Source: Nostoc sp. ATCC 43529 (GTDB lineage Bacteria; Cyanobacteriota; Cyanobacteriia; Cyanobacteriales; Nostocaceae). From it: a stretch of DNA of 64,000 nucleotides. Where the stretch lies: NCBI GenBank assembly GCA_003326205.1, contig LWTK01000059.1, forward strand, positions 1 through 64,000, read 5' to 3'. The notes beneath the pieces are model-generated. The model did no database searches and was not told where the DNA came from. It worked only from the letters and a program-made list of their open reading frames with translations. Shown in pieces: positions 17,581-26,274 of this stretch; the stretch's first letter is position 1, and each line of letters opens with the position of its first letter. The position numbers were made by a program, and so were the translations under genes.

Positions 17581-17699
17581 ACAGCTTTAAAATAAACTAA
17601 ATTAATTTTTCTAAATTTCCTAAGCAAAAGACATCTTTAGCTACAATTATTATTAATATAAAAATGCCACCATTTTAATTCAAAGGCAAACATAAAAAT

Positions 17700-18221
17700 A
17701 TGGCTCAAGCTGTAGATGCATCCAAAAATCTCCCCAGCGATCCTAGAAATCGCGAAGTTGTTTTTCCTGCATTCGGTAATCCGCAAATAGGTAACCTAGA
17801 AACTCCGGTTAATTCTTCTCCCTTGATCAAGTGGTTCATTAATAACTTACCTGCTTATCGTCCAGGTTTGAGTGCTGGTAGACGTGCGCTAGAAGTGGGA
17901 GCAGCTCATGGTTACTGGATATTTGGCCCCTTTGCTAAATTGGGTCCACTGCGGGATACAGCTAATGCTAATTTAGCTGGATTACTAGGAGCGATTGGTT
18001 TAGTTGTTGTTTTGACCGGCGCTTTATCTTTGTATGCCAATAGCAATCCTCCAAAAGCGCTTAAGAGTGTTACTGTACCCAATCCTCCCGCAGATGCTTT
18101 TAACTCCAAAGAAAGCTGGAATAACTTTGCCAGTACTTTCTTAATTGGTGGTATTGGTGGTGCGGTAGTAGCTTACTTTTTAACCGGTAACCTGGCATTA
18201 ATTCAAGGTTTATTTGGTTAA
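17700..18221 (+). CDS. psaL: photosystem I subunit XI
   Basis: 173 residues. The N-terminal stromal segment has FGNPQIGNLETPVNSS and the INNLPAYRPGLSAGRRALEVG signature, then three membrane helices (about 80-100, 95-115 and 140-165) with GYWIFGPFAKLGPLR before the second. PsaL forms the contact region of PSI oligomers. In heterocystous cyanobacteria and some relatives psaL follows psaF-psaJ, and this arrangement has been linked to tetrameric PSI. The ATG lies 258 bases after psaJ, so a separate promoter is plausible. The gene ends before two strong hairpins. Confidence 0.97.
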   Translation: MAQAVDASKNLPSDPRNREVVFPAFGNPQIGNLETPVNSSPLIKWFINNLPAYRPGLSAGRRALEVGAAHGYWIFGPFAKLGPLRDTANANLAGLLGAIGLVVVLTGALSLYANSNPPKALKSVTVPNPPADAFNSKESWNNFASTFLIGGIGGAVVAYFLTGNLALIQGLFG

Positions 18222-18229
18222 TTTGGTCA

Positions 18230-18270
18230 TTAGTCATTAGTCATTAGTCATTGGTCATTAGTTATTGATT
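18230..18270. repeat. heptamer short tandem repeat (TCATTAG)n
   Basis: About four copies of the TCATTAG heptamer, the last ones degenerate, immediately after the psaL stop. Confidence 0.8.
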
Positions 18271-18320
18271 AGTAATTAGTAGCAAAAAGCGATCGAGAAC
18301 AAAAGACAAATGACAAAGGG

Positions 18321-18357
18321 CAAAGTCTGAGGGGAGATTTCCTCCACTCAGACTTTG
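18321..18357. terminator. bidirectional hairpin between psaL and gmk
   Basis: Perfect 11-base arms CAAAGTCTGAG (18321-18331) and CTCAGACTTTG (18347-18357). The genes on both sides converge here. Confidence 0.75.
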
Positions 18358-18373
18358 TAATAGATGACAAATA

Positions 18374-18409
18374 ACAAAGGACACAAAGCTTTTTCTTTGT
18401 GTCCTTTGT
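18374..18409. terminator. 15-base perfect hairpin before gmk stop
   Basis: The arms ACAAAGGACACAAAG (18374-18388) and its exact complement (18395-18409) enclose a six-base loop. This is the second strong hairpin in the psaL/gmk convergent gap. Confidence 0.75.
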
Positions 18410-18446
18410 TGATTAATACTAGCGGTGGGTATGTTGTTAAAAATGG

Positions 18447-19046
18447 TTATCCAAATAAAGCCGCTTCGATGTCATTTAAAGCAGTTTTAAAATCGTCATT
18501 AACGATTTGAATATCAAATTCATCTGCGGCCTTAATTTCTTCTTGGGCGCGTTGCAGACGACGGCCGATCGCTTCTTCAGAGTCTTGATTGCGAGAGCGT
18601 ATGCGTCTCTCCAATTCTTCAAAAGAAGGTGGTAAAACAAATATGCTCAAGGCACTGGGGAAAGAAGCACGAATTTGTCTTGCTCCTTCTAACTCAATTT
18701 CCAGCACTACCAACTTGCCAGAATTAATTTGGTTAAGCACAGCTTCACGGGGAGTGCCGTAATAGTTACCAGCAAATTCCGCCCATTCTAAAAATTCACC
18801 TTCAGCGATTAATTGTTCAAACTTGCTACGGCTAATAAAGTAATAACTTTTGCCATCGATTTCCCCTGGACGGGGAGAACGGGTCGTCACGGATACGGAA
18901 TAATACAGTTCCGGATGACGCTGTAGGAGCGATCGCATTAAAGTACCTTTACCGACTCCGCTAGGGCCAGTTAAAACAATTAATCTGCCTAGTTTTGGAG
19001 ATTCTTTGCTAGTAGCGCGACTCTGGATGGGTAAAACTCGGATCAT
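18447..19046 (-). CDS. gmk: guanylate kinase
   Basis: 199 residues; phosphorylates GMP to GDP. The P-loop GPSGVGKGT is at about residues 27-35. The GMP-binding SVTTRSPRPGEIDGKSYYF and EWAEFAGNYYGT motifs follow, then LEIELEGARQIR and the lid RIRSRNQDSEEAIGRRL. ATG 19046, preceded by an AGG eight bases upstream, is preferred to an in-frame TTG at 19070. The RemA-family gene lies just upstream on the same strand, an order also known from Firmicutes (remA-gmk). Confidence 0.95.
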   Translation of the reverse strand: MIRVLPIQSRATSKESPKLGRLIVLTGPSGVGKGTLMRSLLQRHPELYYSVSVTTRSPRPGEIDGKSYYFISRSKFEQLIAEGEFLEWAEFAGNYYGTPREAVLNQINSGKLVVLEIELEGARQIRASFPSALSIFVLPPSFEELERRIRSRNQDSEEAIGRRLQRAQEEIKAADEFDIQIVNDDFKTALNDIEAALFG

Positions 19047-19214
19047 CCGTTTAACCTGTGAATTAATCAATAGATGTTATTTATTACTCTTGTATTCGTG
19101 GCCAAGCCCACCATTGACTACGGGATTTGTAGTATTGGTGGCAAAAAATTGGTCTAATTCACATGGTACTGCCGATAGGCTGCAAATAGAGTAAGGTTTT
19201 TAACCCACCGCTTG

Positions 19215-19481
19215 TCAATTATCTACAGTTTGATGATCGCGGGAAATTACAAAACGATTCGCTACCGTTTCCGGCTGAATCGCTGACAGAATTACGTGGC
19301 TGGAATCAGTGATAATTACAGCCCTAGTGCGTCGGCCATAAGTTGCATCAATCAGTTGACCTCTGTCCCGTGCATCGGTAATAATCCGCTTAATCGGGGC
19401 AGACTCTGGACTGACAATTGCAACTACTCGGTTGGCAGACACGATGTTGCCAAAGCCAATATTGATTAGCTGAATGTCCAT
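19215..19481 (-). CDS. RemA-family (DUF370) DNA-binding protein
   Basis: 88 residues, MDIQLINIGFGNIVSANRVV through a Gly/Arg-rich centre (RGQLIDATYGRRTRAVIIT) to VANRFV. The sequence matches the DUF370/RemA family throughout. In Bacillus RemA activates matrix genes by binding DNA as a ring; the cyanobacterial role is not established. I chose ATG 19481 because the family begins with MDIQ-type residues; the 18-residue upstream extension is not conserved in kind. No clear ribosome site is seen. It precedes gmk on the same strand with a gap of 168 bases. Confidence 0.88.
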   Translation of the reverse strand: MDIQLINIGFGNIVSANRVVAIVSPESAPIKRIITDARDRGQLIDATYGRRTRAVIITDSSHVILSAIQPETVANRFVISRDHQTVDN

Positions 19482-20031
19482 AAAAAAAATGAGATCAAAC
19501 GCGGTTTGAGAAGCTTTTAGTAAACTTATTTCCATGTTATCGCCAATAAATAGGAGTTACAACGCTTAAATTCACGCCAGCCTTAGTTTTTTAAATAATG
19601 TCTGCTTTTTTAGCTATTTATCACCTAAAATTACCAAAAATCTACCTAAAGATATAGTGAAAATCATACTTGTATCAGCTACTCGATTGATGTACATTTA
19701 TTTTTTTTCAGCTGAGGATTAGAGATTGCAGACTAAGGGCTAGGAATTAGGAAAAAGTTTTTCTAAATATGTAATAGCCAATACCTAACCCACGCTGACG
19801 TAGGGTTGGGTAGTTAGAGTACTTTTGTCTCAATTGCACCAGCACGTGAGTTTTTAGTAATTGTGTTTAGTTTTTAAGCGAACAAAATACGACTGAGGGC
19901 AATTACATACCTCATTTATGAAACTGCGATCGCTACTAGATGTTGGTATAATCTCTGTTACTGATTTCGCTGTGAAGAATGTGGTACAGCCAATTTGCGA
20001 TGTCATGACGGTACTAGAAAAAACACCCATG

Positions 20032-20159
20032 AACCTATCCCACTAATAATATTTGTGTTACAAAGCTTAAGTTTATTGAGATTTGAAAACAAAAAAATTA
20101 AGATTTTCAGTCACATTTTACGAAAAGAAGTAGGGATTTTTAGAATAGTGGGATAGGTT
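20032..20159. mobile_element. 128-bp MITE-like element with 14-bp inverted ends
   Basis: The left end AACCTATCCCACTA (20032-20045) is the exact complement of the right end (20146-20159). The interior is AT-rich and non-coding. No clear target duplication flanks it. The family is not recognised. Confidence 0.6.
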
Positions 20160-20174
20160 AACATAAAAATTAAA

Positions 20175-20197
20175 AAGGTTGCCGATTAGACAACCTT
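20175..20197 (-). terminator. terminator of the TgpA-like gene
   Basis: On the minus strand the arms AAGGTTG and CAACCTT enclose nine bases, followed by a T-rich run (TTTAATTTTTA). It begins 22 bases after the stop at 20219. Confidence 0.75.
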
Positions 20198-20218
20198 GTT
20201 ATGTAATTTATTAACGAG

Positions 20219-22531
20219 TTACTTAGCAGTTTTTTTCAAACCTTGCCAGCTTTCTCGCAATCGCTTCAAATTAGGCGGATGTCCGCCATAACGCCAGCTA
20301 ACATAGGCTTGGCAAATTTCGTCTATGACCTCAGCAGTTGCTGGGGCATGATGTTGATATGAAACTCTGGCATACTCTAGCGGTGTTTGTGCTGGATGTT
20401 TTCCCAAACCTTTTTGCGCCGTCCATTGCAACATTTGTTGATAAAGGCTTTCCATCGCTGGCAATTTCTTTAACCATCGGCGATTGCGCCATTGCCGCCA
20501 CTGTCCCCAACCCAGCCAACCAAAGAAAGCGATGGTAGTACCCAAGATTAAGCCAGTCAATACACCCAACCAACCTTGAGTAAATAAAGCTAAAAACCAA
20601 GCGATCGCTTTACCAATCCAGCTAAATATTGTCCCAAATACATTATTCAATAAACCCGTCACCGGAAAAGGTAACCATCCAGCAACCCACTGCCAAAATT
20701 GCCGCAACACACTAAAAGTTTCAGTATCCTCAATTGACGGAGGTATCAACGGATGATTGGGAATTGGATCGAAGGCAAACCAGCCAAATTTCGGGAAATA
20801 CACTTCCGTCATCGCGTAGGCGTCTGTATTGCGGACAACATACATCCCCGTGAATGGATTAAACTCTCCCGGACTAAACCCCGCCACCAACCGCGCTGGG
20901 ATACCAATGGAACGTAGCATCACTGTGAGAACTGTGGAAAAGTGGTCTGGATAGCCTCCTTTGTACTTGAATAAAAAAGCTTCTACCAAATCTTCTTTTT
21001 CATCCAAATAAGGAAGGTCTAAAGGATTTTGCGGAATAGAGTAGTATTGCTTCAAGTATTGAGCTAAGTAAAGAGCTTTTTCATAAGCTGAATCTAAGTT
21101 TTTAGAAGACTTTGCTACCCGATTTTGATTGTACTTGCTGAGGATTTCTTCGGTTCGTTGCCGGACTTTTTCAGCAATTTCGGGCGGTATTTGGAGATAA
21201 TGGTTTTTAATATTTTGAGGATATTTAGTAGAAGTTTGACCTAACAAAGTCCGATCGCGGTGCGGTACTTCGGAAACTACAGTATAAGTCACGCCTTCTG
21301 ATAATCCCACAGGCGATCGCAATCCATTTTCTTTATCAACTGCAATCATTGGTGTGGGAAAGTAAATCTCCTTGGGATTAGCCATTGCTGGAATTAAATT
21401 CGGCAAATCCGACACCACCGTATAAGTTTGTACTACTTCTTGAGTTTTACCTGTAATCAGAAGTGGGGGAATAAAAATTTGGTAAGACCAGGGCGGCCGC
21501 CTGATAGTGGTAACATCATCTTTACGAGAAACTTCCCATCCCTTACCTGTATAACGGTCAAATGCCAACACTCGCCAAAAACCCTCAGCTTGCGATCGCA
21601 CTCGCATCACAACCTTAGGTTTCATCTCGCCCCGGAGGTTTTGGTTGATTTCGCTATTGAAACCGTAGTAAAAATTATTATCTACTTTTCCTGGTTCGCC
21701 AGTTTTGCCCTCTCCTGTACCATCGCCTTGATTATTACCATTACCTCCACGGACATAACCGGGATTGATAATACTACGTCCTGTAAAATTGCCTTTGATT
21801 TCCATTGGAGGACTTACAGGAAAGGTTCTTAATTGGTAGCCAGGTAACCTGGGTAAAACAGCAAAAATTCCCAGTCCGAGACCGACAATTACAAAAAAAT
21901 TAACAATTAAAAATTTAAAATTTAAACTTGATAATTTATTCTTTGGGGTCTTTTCTTTTTGTATTTTTAATGGTTGCAAACCCAAACGCGAGCGATAATC
22001 TAGTACTAAAGTTGGGAGAGCGATCGCTAAAAACAACAGCAACACAGGTGCAAACGCTAAAGTCTGACTCAGCGTTGCAGCCACACCCAATAAAATCAAT
22101 CCGATAACAATCGAATAACCCAAATTTTTACGGCGGGGTGTATCAAAGCTGTGCAATACCTGTAGTTGAATTAACAACTCTGCCAAACCCAACCGCGTAT
22201 CATTCAACTCTGTCACTAACCGCCCAAAGAAAGCACCCAACGCTATTAACATACCGATAGCGATGCAGAACTTCACTGCGATGTTAGTATCGCGGCGACG
22301 ATAGTAACTCCAAACCCCACCTACTACACTTAGGGGTAACGCCCAAAGACTGAATGAAGTCTCAGCGGCGATATCCGTCGCCACAATTCCCAAAATAACC
22401 AACGCTAGCACCAGCACCCGCAAGGAAATTGAATTTTCCACTTCTGTCGAAGGCGAACCCTGTGTATTTTGCTGCCTGAAATTACCTGTAGAGAGACGCC
22501 AAAACCGATTCATCCTGGATAAGTTAAACAT
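20219..22531 (-). CDS. TgpA-like transmembrane protein with inactivated transglutaminase domain
   Basis: About 770 residues. The N-terminal part (about 30-240) is a multi-helix membrane region of the DUF3488/TgpA type. A periplasmic transglutaminase-like domain follows (about 400-600), then a further membrane helix (about 655-690) and a C-terminal DUF4129-like domain. In active members the core reads G(Y/F)CEHF...GIPAR and DAHAW. Here it reads GGYPDHFSTV...GIPARL with Pro528 at the Cys position, and DAYAMTEV with Tyr572 at the His position. Only Asp588 (FDPIP) is kept. It is therefore probably not a protease or transglutaminase and may be a structural or binding protein. The start is uncertain: ATG 22531 or 22513; an upstream TTG also exists. 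Confidence 0.8.
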   Translation of the reverse strand: MFNLSRMNRFWRLSTGNFRQQNTQGSPSTEVENSISLRVLVLALVILGIVATDIAAETSFSLWALPLSVVGGVWSYYRRRDTNIAVKFCIAIGMLIALGAFFGRLVTELNDTRLGLAELLIQLQVLHSFDTPRRKNLGYSIVIGLILLGVAATLSQTLAFAPVLLLFLAIALPTLVLDYRSRLGLQPLKIQKEKTPKNKLSSLNFKFLIVNFFVIVGLGLGIFAVLPRLPGYQLRTFPVSPPMEIKGNFTGRSIINPGYVRGGNGNNQGDGTGEGKTGEPGKVDNNFYYGFNSEINQNLRGEMKPKVVMRVRSQAEGFWRVLAFDRYTGKGWEVSRKDDVTTIRRPPWSYQIFIPPLLITGKTQEVVQTYTVVSDLPNLIPAMANPKEIYFPTPMIAVDKENGLRSPVGLSEGVTYTVVSEVPHRDRTLLGQTSTKYPQNIKNHYLQIPPEIAEKVRQRTEEILSKYNQNRVAKSSKNLDSAYEKALYLAQYLKQYYSIPQNPLDLPYLDEKEDLVEAFLFKYKGGYPDHFSTVLTVMLRSIGIPARLVAGFSPGEFNPFTGMYVVRNTDAYAMTEVYFPKFGWFAFDPIPNHPLIPPSIEDTETFSVLRQFWQWVAGWLPFPVTGLLNNVFGTIFSWIGKAIAWFLALFTQGWLGVLTGLILGTTIAFFGWLGWGQWRQWRNRRWLKKLPAMESLYQQMLQWTAQKGLGKHPAQTPLEYARVSYQHHAPATAEVIDEICQAYVSWRYGGHPPNLKRLRESWQGLKKTAK

Positions 22532-23106
22532 TTCGAGTCTAAGGTGTAGATCCGACGGAAACAATGGTAAAGACGGAACTAACCGCCCTACTATCAAGTA
22601 TTCCCGTTGGGAGAAGTTTTCTTATCCTGTTTTTAGGCGTCTATAAGTGAAAAAGTGATGGCTTGGTAAATATAGAGACGTGGCTAAATCGGCACAACGC
22701 AGTAAATTAAATTCTTCCCCAGGCTTTGTGACTACTCAATTTTCCGCAGTCCGCGTAGGCAGACTAACCTTCTCTACGAGAGGCTGCACCAACGCCTACG
22801 TTTGTATGGCGTAAATTCTATTCGCCAAGGCTTTTACAGCAGTTAAAGCATAGTTTAAGACATCAACCGATCCTAAAATCTTGATGCCAACAGACTTTCT
22901 TTGCCTGTTCCCTGCTATAGTCCAAAATTGGTGTTATCGGGTGAGTCTACACCTGCCTAAGATTTGGCAACCTACATTAAGTAAGCACCCTGTTTTTAGT
23001 AGTCTTGAAAGAGAAACAAAGCCCCGAAGCAACAGCTAGGGGAAAAGTTATCTTAAATATATATCCAGCGTTGATTGACGCAGTGTGCTAGCGGTAGCAA
23101 TTTAGA
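22532..23106. other. intergenic region with dispersed repeats
   Basis: About 575 bases. 22749-22800 is a palindromic repeat with CCGCGTAGGC and GCCTACG ends. 22835-22920 begins CAGCAGTTAAAGCATAG and ends CCTGTTCCCTGCTATAG, and is a shorter relative of the repeat at 32483-32717. I see no gene. Confidence 0.65.
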
Positions 23107-24087
23107 CTACATTGTGGGACTAATTACAAACAACAATGGTTGTTCGTCTATTTCTGGAAACTCAACTTCTAAGGTATAAATCGGGTTAAGTTGCTCGCAG
23201 CCTAACTCTACACTTAAGTATCCGGAACTTGAAGATGTTGTCATTGCTAAGGTACCACTTCCCCGCAATGTCAAAGTTCCTTTAACGGGTAAATCGGCTT
23301 GAACGAGTAACTTCGTAAGTTTACCTAGAGATTGGTACTCTACTTTAATATTTAAAGTACCGACACTGGTTAACCATTGTCTTTCTACCACTGGACTAGT
23401 TGCTGAAAGTGGTAGAGTCAGATTTTCCAGCAATTGTTTTGCCGCCAGCAATGACAAAGCCATCTGTTGACGGGGTTGTAAATCTGAATAATCGCTTTGA
23501 ATATCCGGCATTTTATCCAGAGTATTCACGGAACGATAAGTGCTTCTTAGCACCAAACCAGCGATATCATTGAGTGCCTGAGATTCATTGGGGAAAAAGT
23601 TCTCCACCACTTGAACTAATTTTGCCCCCAGGGGCACTGAAGATGTAACCAAAGCCTGACATTGTTCTAGCAATTGCCGGAAAACTCTTTCTGGCAGTGG
23701 AGTCGGCAGATTCAGCTTCGACTGCTGTGCCATCCATCCCCAGCTTGGAACCAGTGCCATTGACGGCTCATCAAGAAAATCGGGATACTCGGTTAATTGT
23801 GTTTCCCAAGGAAACAACGGTGGTTGGTCTTGGATTTGGATTTGTAACCGACGCTTAAGGACGGCTTGGAAACGATCTTGCACAGTAGGAATTTCTCCCG
23901 GTAGAAAGGCCTGGGGTGTTCCTCTCAGTTCTGACTCACTGTTTTTTGAAGCAGTGGCTTCCTTGAAGAGGTTTTCTACCCCGTAATTTTCCTTACATTC
24001 TAACGAGGGATGCTCATCGTTTTTGACATTAGCTGTCAATAACCAATGGAGACACTCGTCTTGTAAGGATTCTGAGTCACTATTCAT
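23107..24087 (-). CDS. patU: heterocyst pattern protein PatU
   Basis: 326 residues, directly downstream of and overlapping hetZ. In Anabaena PCC 7120 the corresponding gene is split into patU5 and patU3, whereas other heterocystous species have one patU; here a single open frame covers the whole length. The sequence is acidic and soluble with no known catalytic motif. The C-terminal half (about 205-326) is beta-rich, with alternating hydrophobic strands. PatU3 in Anabaena counteracts HetZ in pattern formation. I chose ATG 24087, which overlaps the hetZ stop by 8 bases and suggests translational coupling. A GTG at 24099 is the alternative. Assignment rests on position after hetZ and recalled synteny. 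Confidence 0.75.
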   Translation of the reverse strand: MNSDSESLQDECLHWLLTANVKNDEHPSLECKENYGVENLFKEATASKNSESELRGTPQAFLPGEIPTVQDRFQAVLKRRLQIQIQDQPPLFPWETQLTEYPDFLDEPSMALVPSWGWMAQQSKLNLPTPLPERVFRQLLEQCQALVTSSVPLGAKLVQVVENFFPNESQALNDIAGLVLRSTYRSVNTLDKMPDIQSDYSDLQPRQQMALSLLAAKQLLENLTLPLSATSPVVERQWLTSVGTLNIKVEYQSLGKLTKLLVQADLPVKGTLTLRGSGTLAMTTSSSSGYLSVELGCEQLNPIYTLEVEFPEIDEQPLLFVISPTM

Positions 24088-25282
24088 GAGTAGATGCACC
24101 AGATCCGGACACTAATGAGTTACGAATTTCCCAAGCTTGTTCGAGAATCTTAAACCAACGTTTTTGCAGTTGTGCCATTGACAACCCTAAAGTTTTAGCT
24201 ATTTTTTCGTCGGTTTGTCCTTGTTGCTTCAACTCTAGTAAAGACCGCTGTTTGCTGTCCAACTGTGCTGTGTATGCTTGCCATTGCTGGGGAGTTAAGC
24301 CCAAGTTGGTATGCAATGAAGCTTCTAGCCATTCGTGAACTAATTCCCAACGGTGTAACAAAGCGAATCGAATTAAATGATATTTGAAGCGCTGCTGTAA
24401 GTAATCTCTCTGACGAGGGGTTAGACCCAAAACCGACTCAATTTCTTGTGCTGATAAATCTTGAAGGCGAAGCGAAAAGTAATCAGCACAGTCAGATTGT
24501 TGTCGTTGTTCGAGATAACTCATTAATTCGGTAATCACAACGGAACGCAAAGTGTCTTCTTCAGGTTCGGCTTCTGTTTGCGTTGCCATTGTGGAGCGCA
24601 ATTGCTGAATGGCTGGTTCTTCCCAACCGTCGCCATCACTATTGCTACCTTCTGCGGCTTGTTCTATGTCTACGCTGGTTTCAGGAGGTTGCTGTTGGGA
24701 GAAAGTTTGCGCTCTGAGGATAATTAGCTGTTGCTGACGACCTGGTAAAGGAATTCGTCGCTTACCATAGCGTTCGGTAAATGCCATATACTCAGCCAAT
24801 TCCAGAAGCGTTTGTGGGCGATAAGTGGCACCGAGTTGATTTTCTCGCCGGAAAGCGTTTAATGCTTCTAGATAAAAACTTTGTAGAAAGTCTTCAATTA
24901 TAGTCAGCCGTCCTTGATAGCTCAATTGCTTCTGAGGAGGATTAATGTAACGATAAATAATAGCGCTCAAAGTACTGTGTAATTCTACTCTGCCTCGATT
25001 TGAACCTAACTGATAGTACCTAAGACACTGTTGCAGCCGATGTCGGGCGAGGGTGAGTGCCGAGCTTTCCACAGCCCCGGAAGCTTGGATGCGTTTGCTT
25101 TCACTGCAAATCCGGTAGACTTCAGTGGTGATTCGTCTTGCTACATCGTGGCAATTCTGTTGTGAAGCTTTGGTTGACTGCTGAAACTCCCTGGACAGGA
25201 GTTGAAAGATCCCCTCCACACCAATAGAATTTTCTCCCAGAAAAGTTGCAGATGGAATAGTTGCGGTTGCGGCTGAATTCAT
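24080..25282 (-). CDS. hetZ: heterocyst differentiation protein HetZ
   Basis: 400 residues beginning MNSAATATIPSATFLGENSI. I recognise the sequence (RLQQCLRYYQLGSNRGRVEL, LSYQGRLTIIEDFLQSFYLE, SDCADYFSLRLQDLSAQEIE) as HetZ, an early regulator of heterocyst differentiation that acts with HetR and binds DNA. A helix-turn-helix-like segment is visible at EKIAKTLGLSMAQLQKRW (about 348-365), and an earlier one around LSAQEIESVLGLTPRQRDYL. The protein is Gln-rich with an acidic linker (about 205-240). ATG 25282 gives the usual 400-residue length; an in-frame TTG lies 15 bases upstream. It is divergent from the gene at 25487 and followed by patU. Confidence 0.9.
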   Translation of the reverse strand: MNSAATATIPSATFLGENSIGVEGIFQLLSREFQQSTKASQQNCHDVARRITTEVYRICSESKRIQASGAVESSALTLARHRLQQCLRYYQLGSNRGRVELHSTLSAIIYRYINPPQKQLSYQGRLTIIEDFLQSFYLEALNAFRRENQLGATYRPQTLLELAEYMAFTERYGKRRIPLPGRQQQLIILRAQTFSQQQPPETSVDIEQAAEGSNSDGDGWEEPAIQQLRSTMATQTEAEPEEDTLRSVVITELMSYLEQRQQSDCADYFSLRLQDLSAQEIESVLGLTPRQRDYLQQRFKYHLIRFALLHRWELVHEWLEASLHTNLGLTPQQWQAYTAQLDSKQRSLLELKQQGQTDEKIAKTLGLSMAQLQKRWFKILEQAWEIRNSLVSGSGASTHE

Positions 25283-25486
25283 AGTCTCGGTTTTCAAAAG
25301 ACCTTAAGTTATTTAAATACAACCTGTACGACCGTGGGTGTTGGCTTTTTGGGTTTTGCTTATAAGCTAAATGCAGACCAATCCTACGTTTGAGATGTGC
25401 CTGATTTTATTATTCCCAAATTTAATGGGATTGTTCGCATTTTGTAGAAGTTATTGCCATTACCCAGGAGCCGTATACAAGTCATT
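25283..25486. promoter_or_regulatory. hetZ upstream region with inverted repeat
   Basis: 204 bases between divergent genes. An inverted repeat TCCCA-N7-TGGGA lies at 25414-25430. The HetR target known in Anabaena has the opposite polarity (GGG before CCC), so this is only a possible regulator site. No GTA-N8-TAC NtcA box was found by eye. Confidence 0.35.
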
Positions 25487-25960
25487 ATGGATTTAGAAGC
25501 ACAAATTCAATTGCTGATTGACAATGCACCCCGCGATGGTATTACACCAAATCTGATTTCAGCAATTTCTCCTGCCTTGAGAGCGATCGCTCAGAAATTA
25601 CGTTACTCCCAGTACTATATTCTCCAAAGTTCGGAGGGCAACTGGGTTGTAACTACGTTGAGCAATCGCACTAATCCAGGATTAGAAAAGCGAGTGGTTT
25701 ACGCTTTTCCTACCATACAGGATGTCTCCCTAATTTCCACTGCTGGGCTTGACCCTCAAATGCTAACTAAAATTGTTCCCGCGACCCATATTTTGTTTCA
25801 ATTGGTGGCATTAGAACCCGTAGATAGTATCGTTTTTTTGGAAACGCCGGGTCAGACCACTCATACCTTTGAAGTCCGGCGCAGCGAGCTAGAAAAACTG
25901 GTGCAACAACGGCTGCGAAAGATGCGATCGCCTAAACACATACCCCCTGATATTGCATAG
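25487..25960 (+). CDS. conserved cyanobacterial protein of unknown function
   Basis: 157 residues, starting MDLEAQIQLLIDNAPRDG. It has an N-terminal helix, then a mixed alpha/beta body (LRYSQYYILQSSEGNWVVTTL, HILFQLVALEPVDSIVFLE) and a basic C-terminal helix (LEKLVQQRLRKMRSP). No catalytic or membrane motif is visible. I recall it as a conserved neighbour of hetZ but know no function. ATG 25487 is preferred to an upstream in-frame TTG; an AGGAG lies 16 bases ahead, rather far. It ends before a strong terminator at 26015-26048. Confidence 0.75.
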   Translation: MDLEAQIQLLIDNAPRDGITPNLISAISPALRAIAQKLRYSQYYILQSSEGNWVVTTLSNRTNPGLEKRVVYAFPTIQDVSLISTAGLDPQMLTKIVPATHILFQLVALEPVDSIVFLETPGQTTHTFEVRRSELEKLVQQRLRKMRSPKHIPPDIA

Positions 25961-26014
25961 AATAATTTGGGATGTGAGATTTTTTGGATACAACCCAATA
26001 TCTGTTTTTAAAAC

Positions 26015-26048
26015 TTTTGAGCGCCAAAAATAGCGCTCAAAATTTTTT
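26015..26048 (+). terminator. rho-independent terminator
   Basis: Perfect 10-base arms TTTTGAGCGC (26015-26024) and GCGCTCAAAA (26033-26042), an 8-base loop, then six T residues. It lies 54 bases after the stop at 25960. Confidence 0.9.
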
Positions 26049-26123
26049 GAAAAATTTTCAGTTTTTAATCCGTTTGCAAAAATTTGCCCTATTATGAACC
26101 CATTTTTTCGCTTATCACTTTGC

Positions 26124-26274
26124 AATATCTAAAATTGATTAAAAAACAGTTACTAGCGAACAGTTATCAATTTTTTTGTTTAGCTTCTGCTGATTCGTGG
26201 GTTAGGTTTCAACTTTCTGAAATATCTAAAATTGATTAAAAAACAGTTACTAGTGAACAATTCTCAATTTTTTT
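26124..26274. repeat. pair of direct repeats, 54 bases each
   Basis: Copies at 26124-26177 and 26221-26274 begin with AATATCTAAAATTGATTAAA. They are identical for the first 33 bases and diverge slightly after, with a 97-base offset. They lie downstream of sds on its strand. Confidence 0.85.

Larger units (their letters stand above)
19482..20218. other. intergenic region with MITE-like element and hairpins
   Basis: 737 bases without a credible gene. It holds an imperfect CCTAACCCACG/CGTAGGGTTGGG hairpin (19783-19811), a 128-bp element with perfect inverted ends (20032-20159) and a terminator-like hairpin (20175-20197). Confidence 0.7.

Noticed and set aside
24080..25282. Sigma-70-like factor instead of hetZ
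   Set aside because: Helix-turn-helix segments resemble sigma region 4, but the overall sequence and its patU neighbour fit HetZ.
25414..25430. HetR-binding site upstream of hetZ
   Set aside because: The inverted repeat is TCCCA-N7-TGGGA, the opposite polarity to known HetR targets and with different spacing.
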